DNA of 43,396 nucleotides from Chloroflexota bacterium (GCA_003695215.1 RFIM01000107.1:1-43396), one strand, 5' to 3'; positions 1 through 7,747 are shown, numbered from the stretch's first letter. Numbers and translations: made by a program. The notes: generated by a model not told the origin, from the letters alone.

Positions 1-2247
1 GCCGTGGCGCACATACGCGCCAAAACGCCCGACGCCTGCGCTGATCGGCTTGCCCGTCTGTGGATGCGCGCCGAGTGTCCGTGGCAAGCTCAGCAAGCCA
101 AGCGCCACATCCAATGTGACCTGCTCTGGGCGCATGCCCTTGAGCAAGGAAGCGCGTTTCGGCTTAGCGCCTTCATCGCTCTCGCCCAGCTGGACATATT
201 TGCCATATGGACCTTCTAGCAAGTAAATCGGCGCGCCCGTCTGCGGATGATAGCCGAGCAAGTTGCCGCCGCTGGCTTTCTGCTGCAGCAAGCGCTGTGC
301 CGTCGCTTCGTTCAGCTCAGCAGGCGGTAGATCGGGCGGCAAGGAAGCGCGCAGTGGCTCTGGCGCTGCAGCTTGCTCAAGATAGGCGCCATATTTGCCA
401 ATGCGCACGTATGCCTTGAGCGATTCTAAGCTCAGCGCGTAGAGCTCACGCGGATCGATGCTTTGCGCCTTGCGCTCGACTTGCTTCTCCAAGCCGTTCT
501 CGCCGCAGTAGAAATTTTTGAGATAGGGCAGCCAGTCGGCGTTGCCTTCAGCGATATCGTCCAGCGTCTGCTCCATGCGCGCTGTGAATTGCGTATCCAC
601 AAGCTCGGGGAAATGCGTCTCTAGCAGGCGGTTGACGCTGTAGGCCGTGAAGGTCGGGATGAGCTGATTGGCCTGCTTGACGACATAGCCGCGCTCTTGA
701 ATAGTGCTGATGATAGAAGCGTAGGTGCTGGGCCTGCCGATACCTTCGCGCTCCAGGGTTTGGACGAGCGAGGCCTCAGTGTAGCGCGGCGGCGGCTGAG
801 TCTCGTGCTTGAGTGGATCGAGTTGGCGGCAGGTGAGCAGATCGCCGACTTGTAGCGGCGGCAGGAGCATCTCGCGATCTTGAAGCGCCGCTTCAGGGTC
901 GTCAGAGCCTTCTACATAAGCGCGCAAGAAGCCTGGGAACTCGATACGGCGTCCATTCGCCTGAAAGCGCGCCTCTTCCGCTTGGATGATAGCTGTGAGC
1001 GTGACGATCTGTGCATCGGCCATTTGCGAGGCGATAGTGCGCGTCCAGATCAAAGTGTAGAGCGCTGCTTCAATGCCGCTCAGGCCGAGCTGCTCGGCGG
1101 TGCGCATGTGCTTGCCTGCAGGGCGGATAGCTTCGTGCGCCTCTTGCGCATTTTTGCTCTTCGTAGCGTACTGGCGCGGCTTGGGGCTGAGGAACGGCTC
1201 GCCATAGCGGTCTGCGATGGCGCGGCGCGCCGCTTGAATGGCCTCAGCTGAGAGATGCACTGAGTCAGTGCGCATGTAGGTGATGTAGCCTTCTTCGTAG
1301 AGCTTCTGCGCGATCTGCATGGTCTGCTTTGCGGAAAGGCGCAGTTTGCGATTCGCCTCTTGCTGCAAGGTCGAGGTAGTGAAAGGCGGCGGCGGCGCTT
1401 GCCGCTGCTGACGTTCACTCAGCTCAGCAACGCGCCAAGTGCCTTTGAGCAGGCGCGCTGCGAGCGCTCTGGCAGCTGTTTCGTCTAAGCGCAGCAGGTT
1501 GCGCTTGCCCTTGATGAGCTGGCCTGTGCGATCGTCGAAATCTTTGCTGGTCGCCACGCGCTTTTCGCCGACGCTCTGCAGAAGCGCCTCGAAAGTTAGC
1601 TCAGGTTGTGCAGGCGCGCTGAGCGTGGCGCGTAAATTCCAGTATGTGGCAGAGCGGAACAGGCGGCGTTCTTCCTCGCGCTGAACCAACAAGCGCACAG
1701 CTACCGATTGCACGCGCCCAGCCGAGAGACCGACGGCGATCTTCTTCCACAGCAGCGGCGAGACTGTGTAACCTACCAACCGATCCAGAATGCGGCGCGT
1801 CTCCTGAGCGCGCACTAGCTGCATGTCCACTTGGCGCGGATGGCGCAAGGCTGCTTGGATCGCCTCAGGCGTGATCTCGTGGAAGGCCATGCGCCGCACA
1901 GGCACCTTCGGCTTGAGCACTTCCAGCAGATGCCAGCCGATGCTCTCGCCTTCGCGATCCTCATCTGTGGCCAGGATCAGCTCTTCGGCATCTTTGAGGG
2001 CTTCCTTGAGCGCCTGCACCACTTTGCGTTTGCGCGCCGAGATCACGTACAGTGGCGTGAAGTCGTTCGCCACGTCCACGCCGAGCCGCGCCCAATCCTT
2101 ATCTTTGTAGGCAGCTGGAATCTCGCTCGCCGATTCGGGCAAGTCGCGGATATGGCCCATGCTAGCGACGACTCTGTAGCCTTTCGGCAGGAAGGCGCTG
2201 ATGGTCTTGGCTTTGGTCGGCGATTCGACGATCACCAATCGTGTCAT
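1..2247 (-). CDS. topA: DNA topoisomerase I, 3' end outside window
   Basis: Type IA topoisomerase, which relaxes negative supercoils through a transient 5'-phosphotyrosine link. The minus strand is open from the ATG at 2247 to the left edge (749 codons), so the C-terminus is missing. The Toprim domain starts with LVIVESPTKAK (about residue 4) and carries the acidic ATDEDREGE motif (D95-E96-D97). The catalytic tyrosine lies in ITYMRTDS at about Y324, close to E. coli Y319. The later PPRYTEASLV and GIGRPSTYA motifs of the family are present. After about residue 600 come Gly-rich C-terminal repeats of the type G-R-F-G-A-Y-V, and the sequence ends inside one. A GAGG motif lies 9 nt upstream of the start. 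No zinc-finger cysteine pairs are seen in the part present. Family assignment is secure. Confidence 0.97.
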   Translation of the reverse strand, partial: MTRLVIVESPTKAKTISAFLPKGYRVVASMGHIRDLPESASEIPAAYKDKDWARLGVDVANDFTPLYVISARKRKVVQALKEALKDAEELILATDEDREGESIGWHLLEVLKPKVPVRRMAFHEITPEAIQAALRHPRQVDMQLVRAQETRRILDRLVGYTVSPLLWKKIAVGLSAGRVQSVAVRLLVQREEERRLFRSATYWNLRATLSAPAQPELTFEALLQSVGEKRVATSKDFDDRTGQLIKGKRNLLRLDETAARALAARLLKGTWRVAELSERQQRQAPPPPFTTSTLQQEANRKLRLSAKQTMQIAQKLYEEGYITYMRTDSVHLSAEAIQAARRAIADRYGEPFLSPKPRQYATKSKNAQEAHEAIRPAGKHMRTAEQLGLSGIEAALYTLIWTRTIASQMADAQIVTLTAIIQAEEARFQANGRRIEFPGFLRAYVEGSDDPEAALQDREMLLPPLQVGDLLTCRQLDPLKHETQPPPRYTEASLVQTLEREGIGRPSTYASIISTIQERGYVVKQANQLIPTFTAYSVNRLLETHFPELVDTQFTARMEQTLDDIAEGNADWLPYLKNFYCGENGLEKQVERKAQSIDPRELYALSLESLKAYVRIGKYGAYLEQAAAPEPLRASLPPDLPPAELNEATAQRLLQQKASGGNLLGYHPQTGAPIYLLEGPYGKYVQLGESDEGAKPKRASLLKGMRPEQVTLDVALGLLSLPRTLGAHPQTGKPISAGVGRFGAYVRHG

Positions 2248-2316
2248 GCGTATAAGCCTCGTTCCTCGATGAACGTGGATAAGTTTCGCAGAAGGCGCGT
2301 TTTTTGCAAGAGTCAT

Positions 2317-2345
2317 TTGGCATGCAACACAGGCTAGCGTAAAAT
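2317..2345 (+). promoter_or_regulatory. Promoter of the HDAC-like gene
   Basis: TTGGCA (2317-2322) and TAAAAT (2340-2345) are separated by exactly 17 nt, each matching the sigma70-type consensus at 5 of 6 positions. The expected start of transcription (about 2352) falls on the ATG at 2353, and no Shine-Dalgarno motif precedes that ATG, so the mRNA may be leaderless. Confidence 0.6.
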
Positions 2346-2352
2346 TTTGGCT

Positions 2353-3255
2353 ATGCGCGCCTTTTACACAGATATTTTTGTGCTCCCTTTGCCGCAAGGG
2401 CATCGCTTCCCAATGGCAAAATATAGCCTTTTGCGCCAGCGCTTGCTGGAGACAGGCGTGATCGCGCCTGAGCATTTGCGTGTGCCGCACGCCGCCACTG
2501 ATGCTGAGCTGCTGCGCGCTCACGACCCTGCCTACGTGCAGCGCGTCCAGAAGGGCGAGTTGACAGCCCAAGAGATACGGCGCATCGGCTTCCCATGGAC
2601 GCCCGCTATGGTCGAGCGCTCGCGGCGCAGCAGCGGCGCGACCGTTGAAGCCTGCTATGCGGCGCTAGAAGATGGCGTGGCGGTCAATTTGGCAGGCGGC
2701 ACGCATCATGCTTTCAGAGATCGCGGCGGCGGGTATTGCGTCTTCAACGATGCAGCCATCGCCGCACGAACGCTACAAGCCGAAGGCTTGGCGCGCCGCG
2801 TCGTGATCATAGACTGTGACGTCCACCAAGGTGATGGCACTGCAGCGATCCTGCACGACGATCCGAGCATTTTTACCTTCTCAATTCATGGCCAGAACAA
2901 CTACCCGTTCCAGAAGCAGCAAAGCGATCTGGATATCGGCTTGCCTGATGGCACGACTGATGAAGCTTATCTGGCGGCATTGGACTACGGCCTGCGCGAA
3001 TCGCTCAGGCGCGCCAACGCTGATTTCGCCATCTACCTTGCCGGCGCCGATCCCTACGAAGGCGATAGCCTGGGCAAGCTCAAAGTCAGCTTGGCAGGTT
3101 TAGCCAGGCGCGATCACATGGTGCTGAGCGCTTGCCGTCAGGCGGGCTTGCCTGTGGCAATTGCTATGGCTGGCGGCTACGCCAAGCGCGTGGAAGAGAC
3201 CGTTGCCGTTCACTACCAAACCGTCTCGATCGCGGCGCAATATAGCCGCGCCTAG
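2353..3255 (+). CDS. Histone deacetylase family (AcuC/HDAC-like) deacetylase
   Basis: Zinc-dependent deacetylase of the arginase/deacetylase fold, probably acting on acetyl-lysine of a protein or on a small acetylated amine; the substrate cannot be told from sequence. Length is 300 aa, usual for the bacterial family. From the ATG at 2353 the active-site pair is H118-H119 (GGTHHAF). The metal ligands are D156 and H158 in DCDVHQGDG and D233 in LAGADPYEGD, and the Gly-rich AMAGGYA loop near the C-terminus is present, so the enzyme should be active. A TTG two codons upstream (2347) is in frame, but it would lie upstream of the predicted transcription start, so ATG is preferred. It is a single-gene unit divergent from topA. 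E. coli-type acetoin genes are absent nearby, so the symbol acuC is not applied. Confidence 0.93.
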   Translation: MRAFYTDIFVLPLPQGHRFPMAKYSLLRQRLLETGVIAPEHLRVPHAATDAELLRAHDPAYVQRVQKGELTAQEIRRIGFPWTPAMVERSRRSSGATVEACYAALEDGVAVNLAGGTHHAFRDRGGGYCVFNDAAIAARTLQAEGLARRVVIIDCDVHQGDGTAAILHDDPSIFTFSIHGQNNYPFQKQQSDLDIGLPDGTTDEAYLAALDYGLRESLRRANADFAIYLAGADPYEGDSLGKLKVSLAGLARRDHMVLSACRQAGLPVAIAMAGGYAKRVEETVAVHYQTVSIAAQYSRA

Positions 3256-3278
3256 CCACGCCACGAACGCGCGCTTTT

Positions 3279-3288
3279 GTGGTATATT
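3279..3288 (+). promoter_or_regulatory. Extended -10 promoter of rocD
   Basis: GTGGTATATT carries TG-G before a TATATT hexamer. No -35 match is visible at the right distance. A second TATAAT (3292-3297) lies in the AT-rich stretch directly after it, so either could be the true -10. The same GTGGTAT word is found at 23260. Confidence 0.45.
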
Positions 3289-3324
3289 ATATATAATCCA
3301 CTTTGTGCTGATAGGACGAGAGCC

Positions 3325-4551
3325 ATGCAAAAGAATGTACTCGAACAAACCGCCGAATACTTCATCGATCTGGAGGAGCGCTACGGCGCGCACAACTATC
3401 ATCCAATTGACGTGGTCATTCACGAGGCGCAAGGCGTCTGGGTGACAGATGTGGAAGGCAAGCGCTATTTGGATTGCCTGAGCGCTTACTCAGCCGTCAA
3501 CCAAGGGCATGCCCATCCGCGGATTCTCAAGGCGATGATCGATCAGGCGCATCGGGTCACGCTGACGGCGCGCGCCTTCCGCAACGATCAGCTCGGCTTG
3601 TTCTATAAGGCGCTGGTCGAGCTGACGGGCTATCAGCGCGTTCTGCCGATGAACAGCGGCGCCGAAGCCGTGGAGACAGCGATCAAGTTGGCGCGCAAGT
3701 GGGGCTACAAGGTCAAGGGCGTGCCAGATGGCAAGCAAGAGATCATCGTCTGCGAAGGCAACTTCCATGGGCGCACGACTACAATCATCAGCTTCAGCAG
3801 CGAGCCACAATACAAAGAAGGCTTCGGCCCGCTGACGCCCGGCTTCATCAGCGTGCCCTACGGCGATGCCGAGGCTCTGGAAGCGGCGATCACACCGAAC
3901 ACAGTCGCCTTCCTTGTCGAGCCGATTCAAGGCGAGAATGGCGTGATCGTGCCGCCTGAAGGCTACTTGCGGCGCGTCGCTGAGATCTGCAAGCGCCACA
4001 ATGTGCTGTTCATCAACGATGAAATTCAGACGGGCCTGGGCCGCAGCGGCAAGCTCTTCGTGCAGGATTACGAAGGCGTGCGCGGCGATATCTTGATCTT
4101 GGGCAAGGCGCTCTCAGGCGGTTTCTATCCCGTCTCTGCAGTGCTCGCTGACGATCCGATCATGGGCGTCTTCCAGCCGGGCGATCATGGCAGCACCTTT
4201 GGCGGCAATCCGTTGGCGGCAGCTGTGGCGCGTGCCGCACTCGCTGTGATCGTCGAGGAGAAGCTGCCCGAAAATGCGGCGATCATGGGCGCGTACTTCA
4301 AAGAGCAGCTTGAGGCGATCAATAGCCCGCTGATCAAAGAAGTGCGCGGACGCGGCTTGCTGATCGGCGTGGAGATGAAGCCTGAGGCAGGCGGCGCACG
4401 CCGTTTTGTTGAGGCGCTGCGCGACCGCGGCGTGCTTTCCAAAGAGACGCACGTGCATACCGTGCGTTTTGCGCCGCCGCTCGTCATCAAGCGCGAGGAA
4501 ATTGACTGGGCAATGGAGCGCATCCGTCCTGTCTTGCTCGGTCAATTCTGA
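3325..4551 (+). CDS. rocD: Ornithine--oxo-acid aminotransferase
   Basis: PLP enzyme that moves the delta-amino group of ornithine to 2-oxoglutarate, giving glutamate-5-semialdehyde; it links arginine/ornithine breakdown to proline and glutamate. Length is 408 aa, as expected. The internal aldimine lysine is K261 in LILGKALSGGFYPV; NSGAEAVETA (about 110-119), the aromatic FHGRT loop (148-151) and NDEIQTGLGRSG (231-242) are all typical. The start is the ATG at 3325, preceded by AGGACGAG; an in-frame TTG further upstream lies before the promoter. No other arginine-catabolism gene is adjacent. The close match over the whole length favours ornithine aminotransferase over other class III transaminases such as acetylornithine aminotransferase. 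Confidence 0.93.
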   Translation: MQKNVLEQTAEYFIDLEERYGAHNYHPIDVVIHEAQGVWVTDVEGKRYLDCLSAYSAVNQGHAHPRILKAMIDQAHRVTLTARAFRNDQLGLFYKALVELTGYQRVLPMNSGAEAVETAIKLARKWGYKVKGVPDGKQEIIVCEGNFHGRTTTIISFSSEPQYKEGFGPLTPGFISVPYGDAEALEAAITPNTVAFLVEPIQGENGVIVPPEGYLRRVAEICKRHNVLFINDEIQTGLGRSGKLFVQDYEGVRGDILILGKALSGGFYPVSAVLADDPIMGVFQPGDHGSTFGGNPLAAAVARAALAVIVEEKLPENAAIMGAYFKEQLEAINSPLIKEVRGRGLLIGVEMKPEAGGARRFVEALRDRGVLSKETHVHTVRFAPPLVIKREEIDWAMERIRPVLLGQF

Positions 4552-4573
4552 GCAGGGCGCGCTCTGCCAAAGC

Positions 4574-4583
4574 GTGTTACAAT
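4574..4583 (+). promoter_or_regulatory. Extended -10 promoter before the four-cysteine gene
   Basis: GTGTTACAAT, with TG-T before the TACAAT hexamer, lies 34 nt upstream of the ATG at 4618. No convincing -35 is seen. Confidence 0.4.
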
Positions 4584-4617
4584 GCGCGTATCGGCATTCG
4601 CGTTGACGGAGCATGCC

Positions 4618-4950
4618 ATGTATACGCGCAATGAACTGTTGTTCCCTTACCACGCCATTCCGCTGCTCAGCCAAGTGCGCGGCGAGGCCTGGCGTGCATT
4701 GATCAACAGCTTGGCAGGCGCGCCTGAAGATGATCCGCGCACTTTGGCGCTGATGCTGCTGATGATCCGCCTGAACGGCTGCCTGACCTGCGAGACCGAT
4801 AGCTTCCGCGCCATGCGCGGCTGCCCAACCTGCGCCTTGCAGACGCTGCGCCGCTTCAAAGGCAGCGATGAGGATTTGCTTGCCCAATATCGGCAAGCGC
4901 TCGAGGAAATTCAACGCTATTTTGCTGATCAGAATGGCGCTGCGGGCTAA
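4618..4950 (+). CDS. Small conserved-looking protein with two CxxC motifs
   Basis: Unrecognised soluble protein of 110 aa. Two cysteine pairs, C55-x2-C58 and C69-x2-C72, lie 10 residues apart (NGCLTCET and RGCPTCAL), which could bind zinc or an iron-sulfur cluster, or act as a thiol pair. The N-terminal half is helical and hydrophobic in places; the C-terminus (about 80-105) is a charged helix. It starts at the ATG at 4618 after ACGGAG; an upstream in-frame ATG at 4582 would overlap the -10 box. It has its own promoter-like site, 66 nt after rocD, so co-function with rocD is only a guess. No signal peptide or membrane segment is seen. Confidence 0.72.
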   Translation: MYTRNELLFPYHAIPLLSQVRGEAWRALINSLAGAPEDDPRTLALMLLMIRLNGCLTCETDSFRAMRGCPTCALQTLRRFKGSDEDLLAQYRQALEEIQRYFADQNGAAG

Positions 4951-4985
4951 GCCGCGCTCAGCATGGCTTACATGGCGCAGATAGG

Positions 4986-4991
4986 TATAAT
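4986..4991 (+). promoter_or_regulatory. -10 box of the aldo/keto reductase gene
   Basis: Consensus TATAAT, 38 nt before the start codon at 5030, in the sequence ATAGGTATAATTG. No good -35 is visible 17 nt upstream. Confidence 0.4.
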
Positions 4992-5029
4992 TGCCACAGC
5001 TATTCTGAAGATAACCTGAGGAGTGTGCC

Positions 5030-6007
5030 ATGCATTATAGAAGACTAGGCTCTGCCGGCATGAAGGTCAGCGTGCTGAGCTTCGGCGGCTGGATCAACTA
5101 TGGCGAAGGCAAGGTCGCTGAGGATGAAGCGCGGCGCGTGGTCGAGTTCGCCTATGAAAATGGCGTCAACTACTTCGATTTGGCCGATGTCTACGGCTTG
5201 GGCAAAGCTGAAGAGCAGATGGGCGCTGTGCTGAAGCAATTTCCGCGCCACACCTTGGTGATCGCCACCAAAGTCTTTTGGGCGATGAGCGATGACGTCA
5301 ACGATCGCGGACTCTCGCGCAAGCACATCTTCGAGAGCATTGATAAATCGCTCAAGCGGCTTGGCACGGATTACGTCGACATCTACTTCTGCCATCGCCC
5401 TGATCCTGAGACGCCTATGATCGAGACTATCCGCGCTATGGATGACCTGATCCGCATGGGCAAAGTCTTGTATTGGGGAACATCGGTTTGGACGGGCGCA
5501 CAGTTGCGCGAGGCCTACGCGCTGTGCGAGCGCTATGGTTTGTATCCGCCGCAGGTAGAGCAGCCGCAATACTCGATGCTCTACCGTGAGCATTTTGAGA
5601 CAGATATCCTACCGACTGCTTCTCAGCTGGGCATGGGCTTGGTGTTGTGGTCGCCGCTTGCCTTCGGCATGTTGACGGGTAAATATGACGATGGCGTGCC
5701 GCCTGACTCGCGCTTTGCGCGTGAGGAATGGGCGCGCGAGCGCATGATGACCGAGGAGAACGTCCAGCGCGTGCGCAACCTGAAGCAGATCGCCGATGAT
5801 CTGGGCGTGACGCGCTCGCAGCTTGCGCTCGCTTGGACGCTGCGCCATCCTGGCGTCTCTAGCGCCATCATGGGCGCCACTAAGGTCAGCCAGCTGGAAG
5901 AGAATTTGAAAGCCGCCGATCTCAAGCTGAGCGATGATGTGCTGCAGGCAATTGAAGCGGCGCTCGGCAACCGTCCTTTGAACGTGCAGCCCTTGCGCAA
6001 AGCCTAG
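5030..6007 (+). CDS. Aldo/keto reductase, potassium-channel beta-subunit type
   Basis: NADPH-dependent oxidoreductase with a TIM-barrel fold, 325 aa. The complete catalytic tetrad is visible: D50 and Y55 (FDLADVYG), K81 (IATKVFW) and H122 (YFCHRPDP). The overall pattern (RRLGSAGMKVS at the start, WSPLAFGMLTGKYDDG around 210-225, late SSAIMGATKVSQLEEN for cofactor binding) matches the Kv-beta/YghZ branch, which reduces a range of aldehydes. The substrate is unknown. TGAGGAG (5017-5023) sits 6 nt before the ATG. Transcribed alone, it ends at a hairpin shared with the convergent polyprenyl synthase gene. Confidence 0.93.
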   Translation: MHYRRLGSAGMKVSVLSFGGWINYGEGKVAEDEARRVVEFAYENGVNYFDLADVYGLGKAEEQMGAVLKQFPRHTLVIATKVFWAMSDDVNDRGLSRKHIFESIDKSLKRLGTDYVDIYFCHRPDPETPMIETIRAMDDLIRMGKVLYWGTSVWTGAQLREAYALCERYGLYPPQVEQPQYSMLYREHFETDILPTASQLGMGLVLWSPLAFGMLTGKYDDGVPPDSRFAREEWARERMMTEENVQRVRNLKQIADDLGVTRSQLALAWTLRHPGVSSAIMGATKVSQLEENLKAADLKLSDDVLQAIEAALGNRPLNVQPLRKA

Positions 6008-6018
6008 TCAGATCACAA

Positions 6019-6047
6019 GTGCCGCACACTGATGGGCTGTGCGGCAC
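6019..6047 (+). terminator. Hairpin between convergent genes
   Basis: GTGCCGCACA (6019-6028) and TGTGCGGCAC (6038-6047) form a perfect 10-bp stem with a 9-nt loop, 12 nt after the aldo/keto reductase stop. A short TTT follows 5 nt later; there is no real T tract, so termination may be weak or assisted. Confidence 0.6.
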
Positions 6048-6077
6048 CACGCTTTAGCCTAAGATCGGTTGAGGTGA

Positions 6078-7004
6078 TCAGTATTCGCGCTCGACAGCGG
6101 CTTCGGTCAGGCGCGCAAGCTCGTCGCGCGCTGCAGAAGGCGGCAGGGATTCCAGCTGCTGCTTGGCAAGCGCCGCCAATTGGCGCGCCTGCTGACGGCC
6201 TTCCTGAATATAGTTGCCTTCCAGGAGCTTGCGCTTGAGAGCAGCGCCAGCATCTTCAGTTGGCTCTTCAGCCACGGCGACCGTGGTGCCGTGGCCATTG
6301 CCTGCCACAGCCACTGCAAAGCCCTTGCCCTGCGCCAAATCAAGGCCCGCTGTCTTGCCCAAGCGCTGGCTATCGGCGATCAAGTCGAGGATATCGTCCA
6401 CGATCTGGAAGGCCAGGCCGAGATGGAAGCCGTATTGGTAGAGCGCCTCGACTTGCTGTGGCGTGCCGTTGCCCAGCTTGGCGCCGAGCTTCGCTGCCCC
6501 TGCGAAGAGCGATGCCGTCTTCTTGGCGATGATGCGCGCATAGATTTCGCGGTTGAGTTTGCCTTCTTTGGCTGCAGCCGCTTGTAAGGTCTCGCCTTCC
6601 ACCAATTCTGAGGTCATCTGCGCAAAGATGACGTTCAGATCGCCATAGGGCGCCATCAGGGTATAGACTTTGGTGAACAAGAAGTCGCCAGTCAGCAGCG
6701 CGAACGTCCGTCCCCAGATGGCGTTGATGGTCTGCCGACCGCGCCGCATCAGGCCATGATCGTTGATGTCATCGTGGACGAGCGTGGCTGTATGCACCAG
6801 CTCAACAGCGGCTGCCACTGGCAAGACGGCATCCATGTCGGTGCCGCCAACAGCCTCGTAGGCCAAGAGCGTCATGCGCGGACGCATGCGCTTGCCACCA
6901 GCGGCTAAAATATGGCGGCTAGCGTCGCGCAGCACCTCAACTTCGCTCTCAACCGTCTCCATCATCAGCTGCTCAACGGCTTGCAACGCTTTTGCGTAGT
7001 TCAT
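6078..7004 (-). CDS. Polyprenyl (geranylgeranyl/solanesyl-type) diphosphate synthase
   Basis: Trans-prenyltransferase that condenses isopentenyl diphosphate onto an allylic diphosphate to make chains for quinones, carotenoids or lipids. Length is 308 aa. Visible motifs: GGKRMRPRM (36-44), the first Asp-rich motif DDIND (78-82) in LVHDDINDHG, and the second motif DDILD (203-207) in FQIVDDILDL, followed by LGKTAGLDLAQGKG. After residue 228 the usual G-K-x-T-L-P-x-L segment is replaced by an Ala/Val/Gly-rich stretch (229-245). The chain-length residues before DDIND (ELVHTATLVH) lack bulky aromatics, which suggests a long-chain product. The start is the ATG at 7004 with AGAGGT upstream; a longer reading to 7070 lacks a ribosome site. 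It is transcribed separately from the signalling genes upstream. Confidence 0.92.
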   Translation of the reverse strand: MNYAKALQAVEQLMMETVESEVEVLRDASRHILAAGGKRMRPRMTLLAYEAVGGTDMDAVLPVAAAVELVHTATLVHDDINDHGLMRRGRQTINAIWGRTFALLTGDFLFTKVYTLMAPYGDLNVIFAQMTSELVEGETLQAAAAKEGKLNREIYARIIAKKTASLFAGAAKLGAKLGNGTPQQVEALYQYGFHLGLAFQIVDDILDLIADSQRLGKTAGLDLAQGKGFAVAVAGNGHGTTVAVAEEPTEDAGAALKRKLLEGNYIQEGRQQARQLAALAKQQLESLPPSAARDELARLTEAAVEREY

Positions 7005-7135
7005 CGCTCGACCTCTTTCTCGCAGGGCTATCCAGCACACACTTCTATGCCAACAGCACGTCATCGGCAAGCGCCTGCGCCTGCTACTACGCTAGACCGC
7101 CAACGCGCTTGTAATTTTCAGAACTTTCTAAAAGG

Positions 7136-7164
7136 ATTATACAACGTTTGTGAGCGGGCGTCAA
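7136..7164 (-). promoter_or_regulatory. Promoter of the polyprenyl synthase gene
   Basis: On the minus strand TTGACG (7164-7159) and TATAAT (7141-7136) are 17 nt apart, 5/6 and 6/6 matches to the consensus. The predicted leader to the ATG at 7004 is about 125 nt. The -35 box lies inside the palindrome at 7157-7177. Confidence 0.7.
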
Positions 7165-7177
7165 TCAAATTGACGCC
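7157..7177. promoter_or_regulatory. Palindrome over the -35 box (operator or terminator)
   Basis: GGCGTCAAT (7157-7165) and ATTGACGCC (7169-7177) are perfect inverted 9-mers around CAA. The site covers the -35 of the minus-strand polyprenyl synthase promoter, so a dimeric repressor could bind there. It also lies 49 nt past the stop of the RsbW-like gene and could form a terminator hairpin, though no T tract follows. Confidence 0.5.
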
Positions 7178-7225
7178 GACTTAGGCAAATTGAACAGAGA
7201 TTCATCTGTGAAAAGGCAAGCAGGG

Positions 7226-7747
7226 CTACTCAGCACTTGGCGGCGCCTCTTGCGAAGCAGCCGCGCCTTGATCGCCCTGAGCGCGCTCGGGCGTTAGATA
7301 AATGACCATGCGCACTGAATTGCCGCCTTCAGGCAGGCGCGAGAACTCGACTTTGTCCATCAGCTGCTCGATGAAGAACATGCCCCAGCCGCGATGATCG
7401 GCGCTTGAGCCCGGCTGCGGGCGCTCATCGGGCAGCGGCGTGTGCCCCTCGTCGGTCACTTTCACCTCCAGCTCGCCCGATTCGGCTGCCGTCAGCAGCA
7501 CGGTTACTTTGGCGCTGCGCTCAGAGCGATTGCCATGCTCAATGGCATTCATGCAGGCTTCAGCGACAGCGGTCTGCAGGTCTTCGATGCGATCTTCGCT
7601 GAAGCCCATCTCTTGGGCAATGGCCGCTGCCGCGTTGCGCGCGATCTTCTCGTAGCCCAAGATGCTGGGCAGGTAAATTTCAACGCTTTTGATCGGTCGT
7701 TGCTCACTCACAGCCAAAGGCTCTCCTTCAGATAGGGACGGACTCAT
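7226..7747 (-). CDS. RsbW-like serine kinase / anti-sigma factor (HATPase)
   Basis: GHKL-type ATPase of the RsbW/SpoIIAB family, 173 aa, soluble. Such proteins phosphorylate a STAS-domain antagonist and may bind a sigma factor. Motifs: N box E63-A-C-M-N67-A-I-E-H71-G in VAEACMNAIEHGN, G1 box D99-E-G101 in VTDEGH, and the glycine-rich RGWGMFFI at 119-126. The ends (1-18 and 155-173) look disordered. It starts 11 nt after the BMP lipoprotein gene stops and is the last of three genes running from 11129. The upstream SpoIIE-type phosphatase would counteract this kinase in a partner-switching pathway. No STAS antagonist or sigma factor gene is adjacent. Confidence 0.87.
   Translation of the reverse strand: MSPSLSEGEPLAVSEQRPIKSVEIYLPSILGYEKIARNAAAAIAQEMGFSEDRIEDLQTAVAEACMNAIEHGNRSERSAKVTVLLTAAESGELEVKVTDEGHTPLPDERPQPGSSADHRGWGMFFIEQLMDKVEFSRLPEGGNSVRMVIYLTPERAQGDQGAAASQEAPPSAE

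Noticed and set aside
1831..2337. 168-codon open frame on the plus strand
   Set aside because: Antisense to the Toprim domain of topA, which is well supported; the frame runs through the topA promoter region.
4114..5031. 305-codon open frame on the minus strand
   Set aside because: It lies antisense to rocD, the four-cysteine gene and the promoter of the aldo/keto reductase gene; its protein is His/Arg/Gln-rich without motifs, as expected from the mirror of a GC-rich coding frame.
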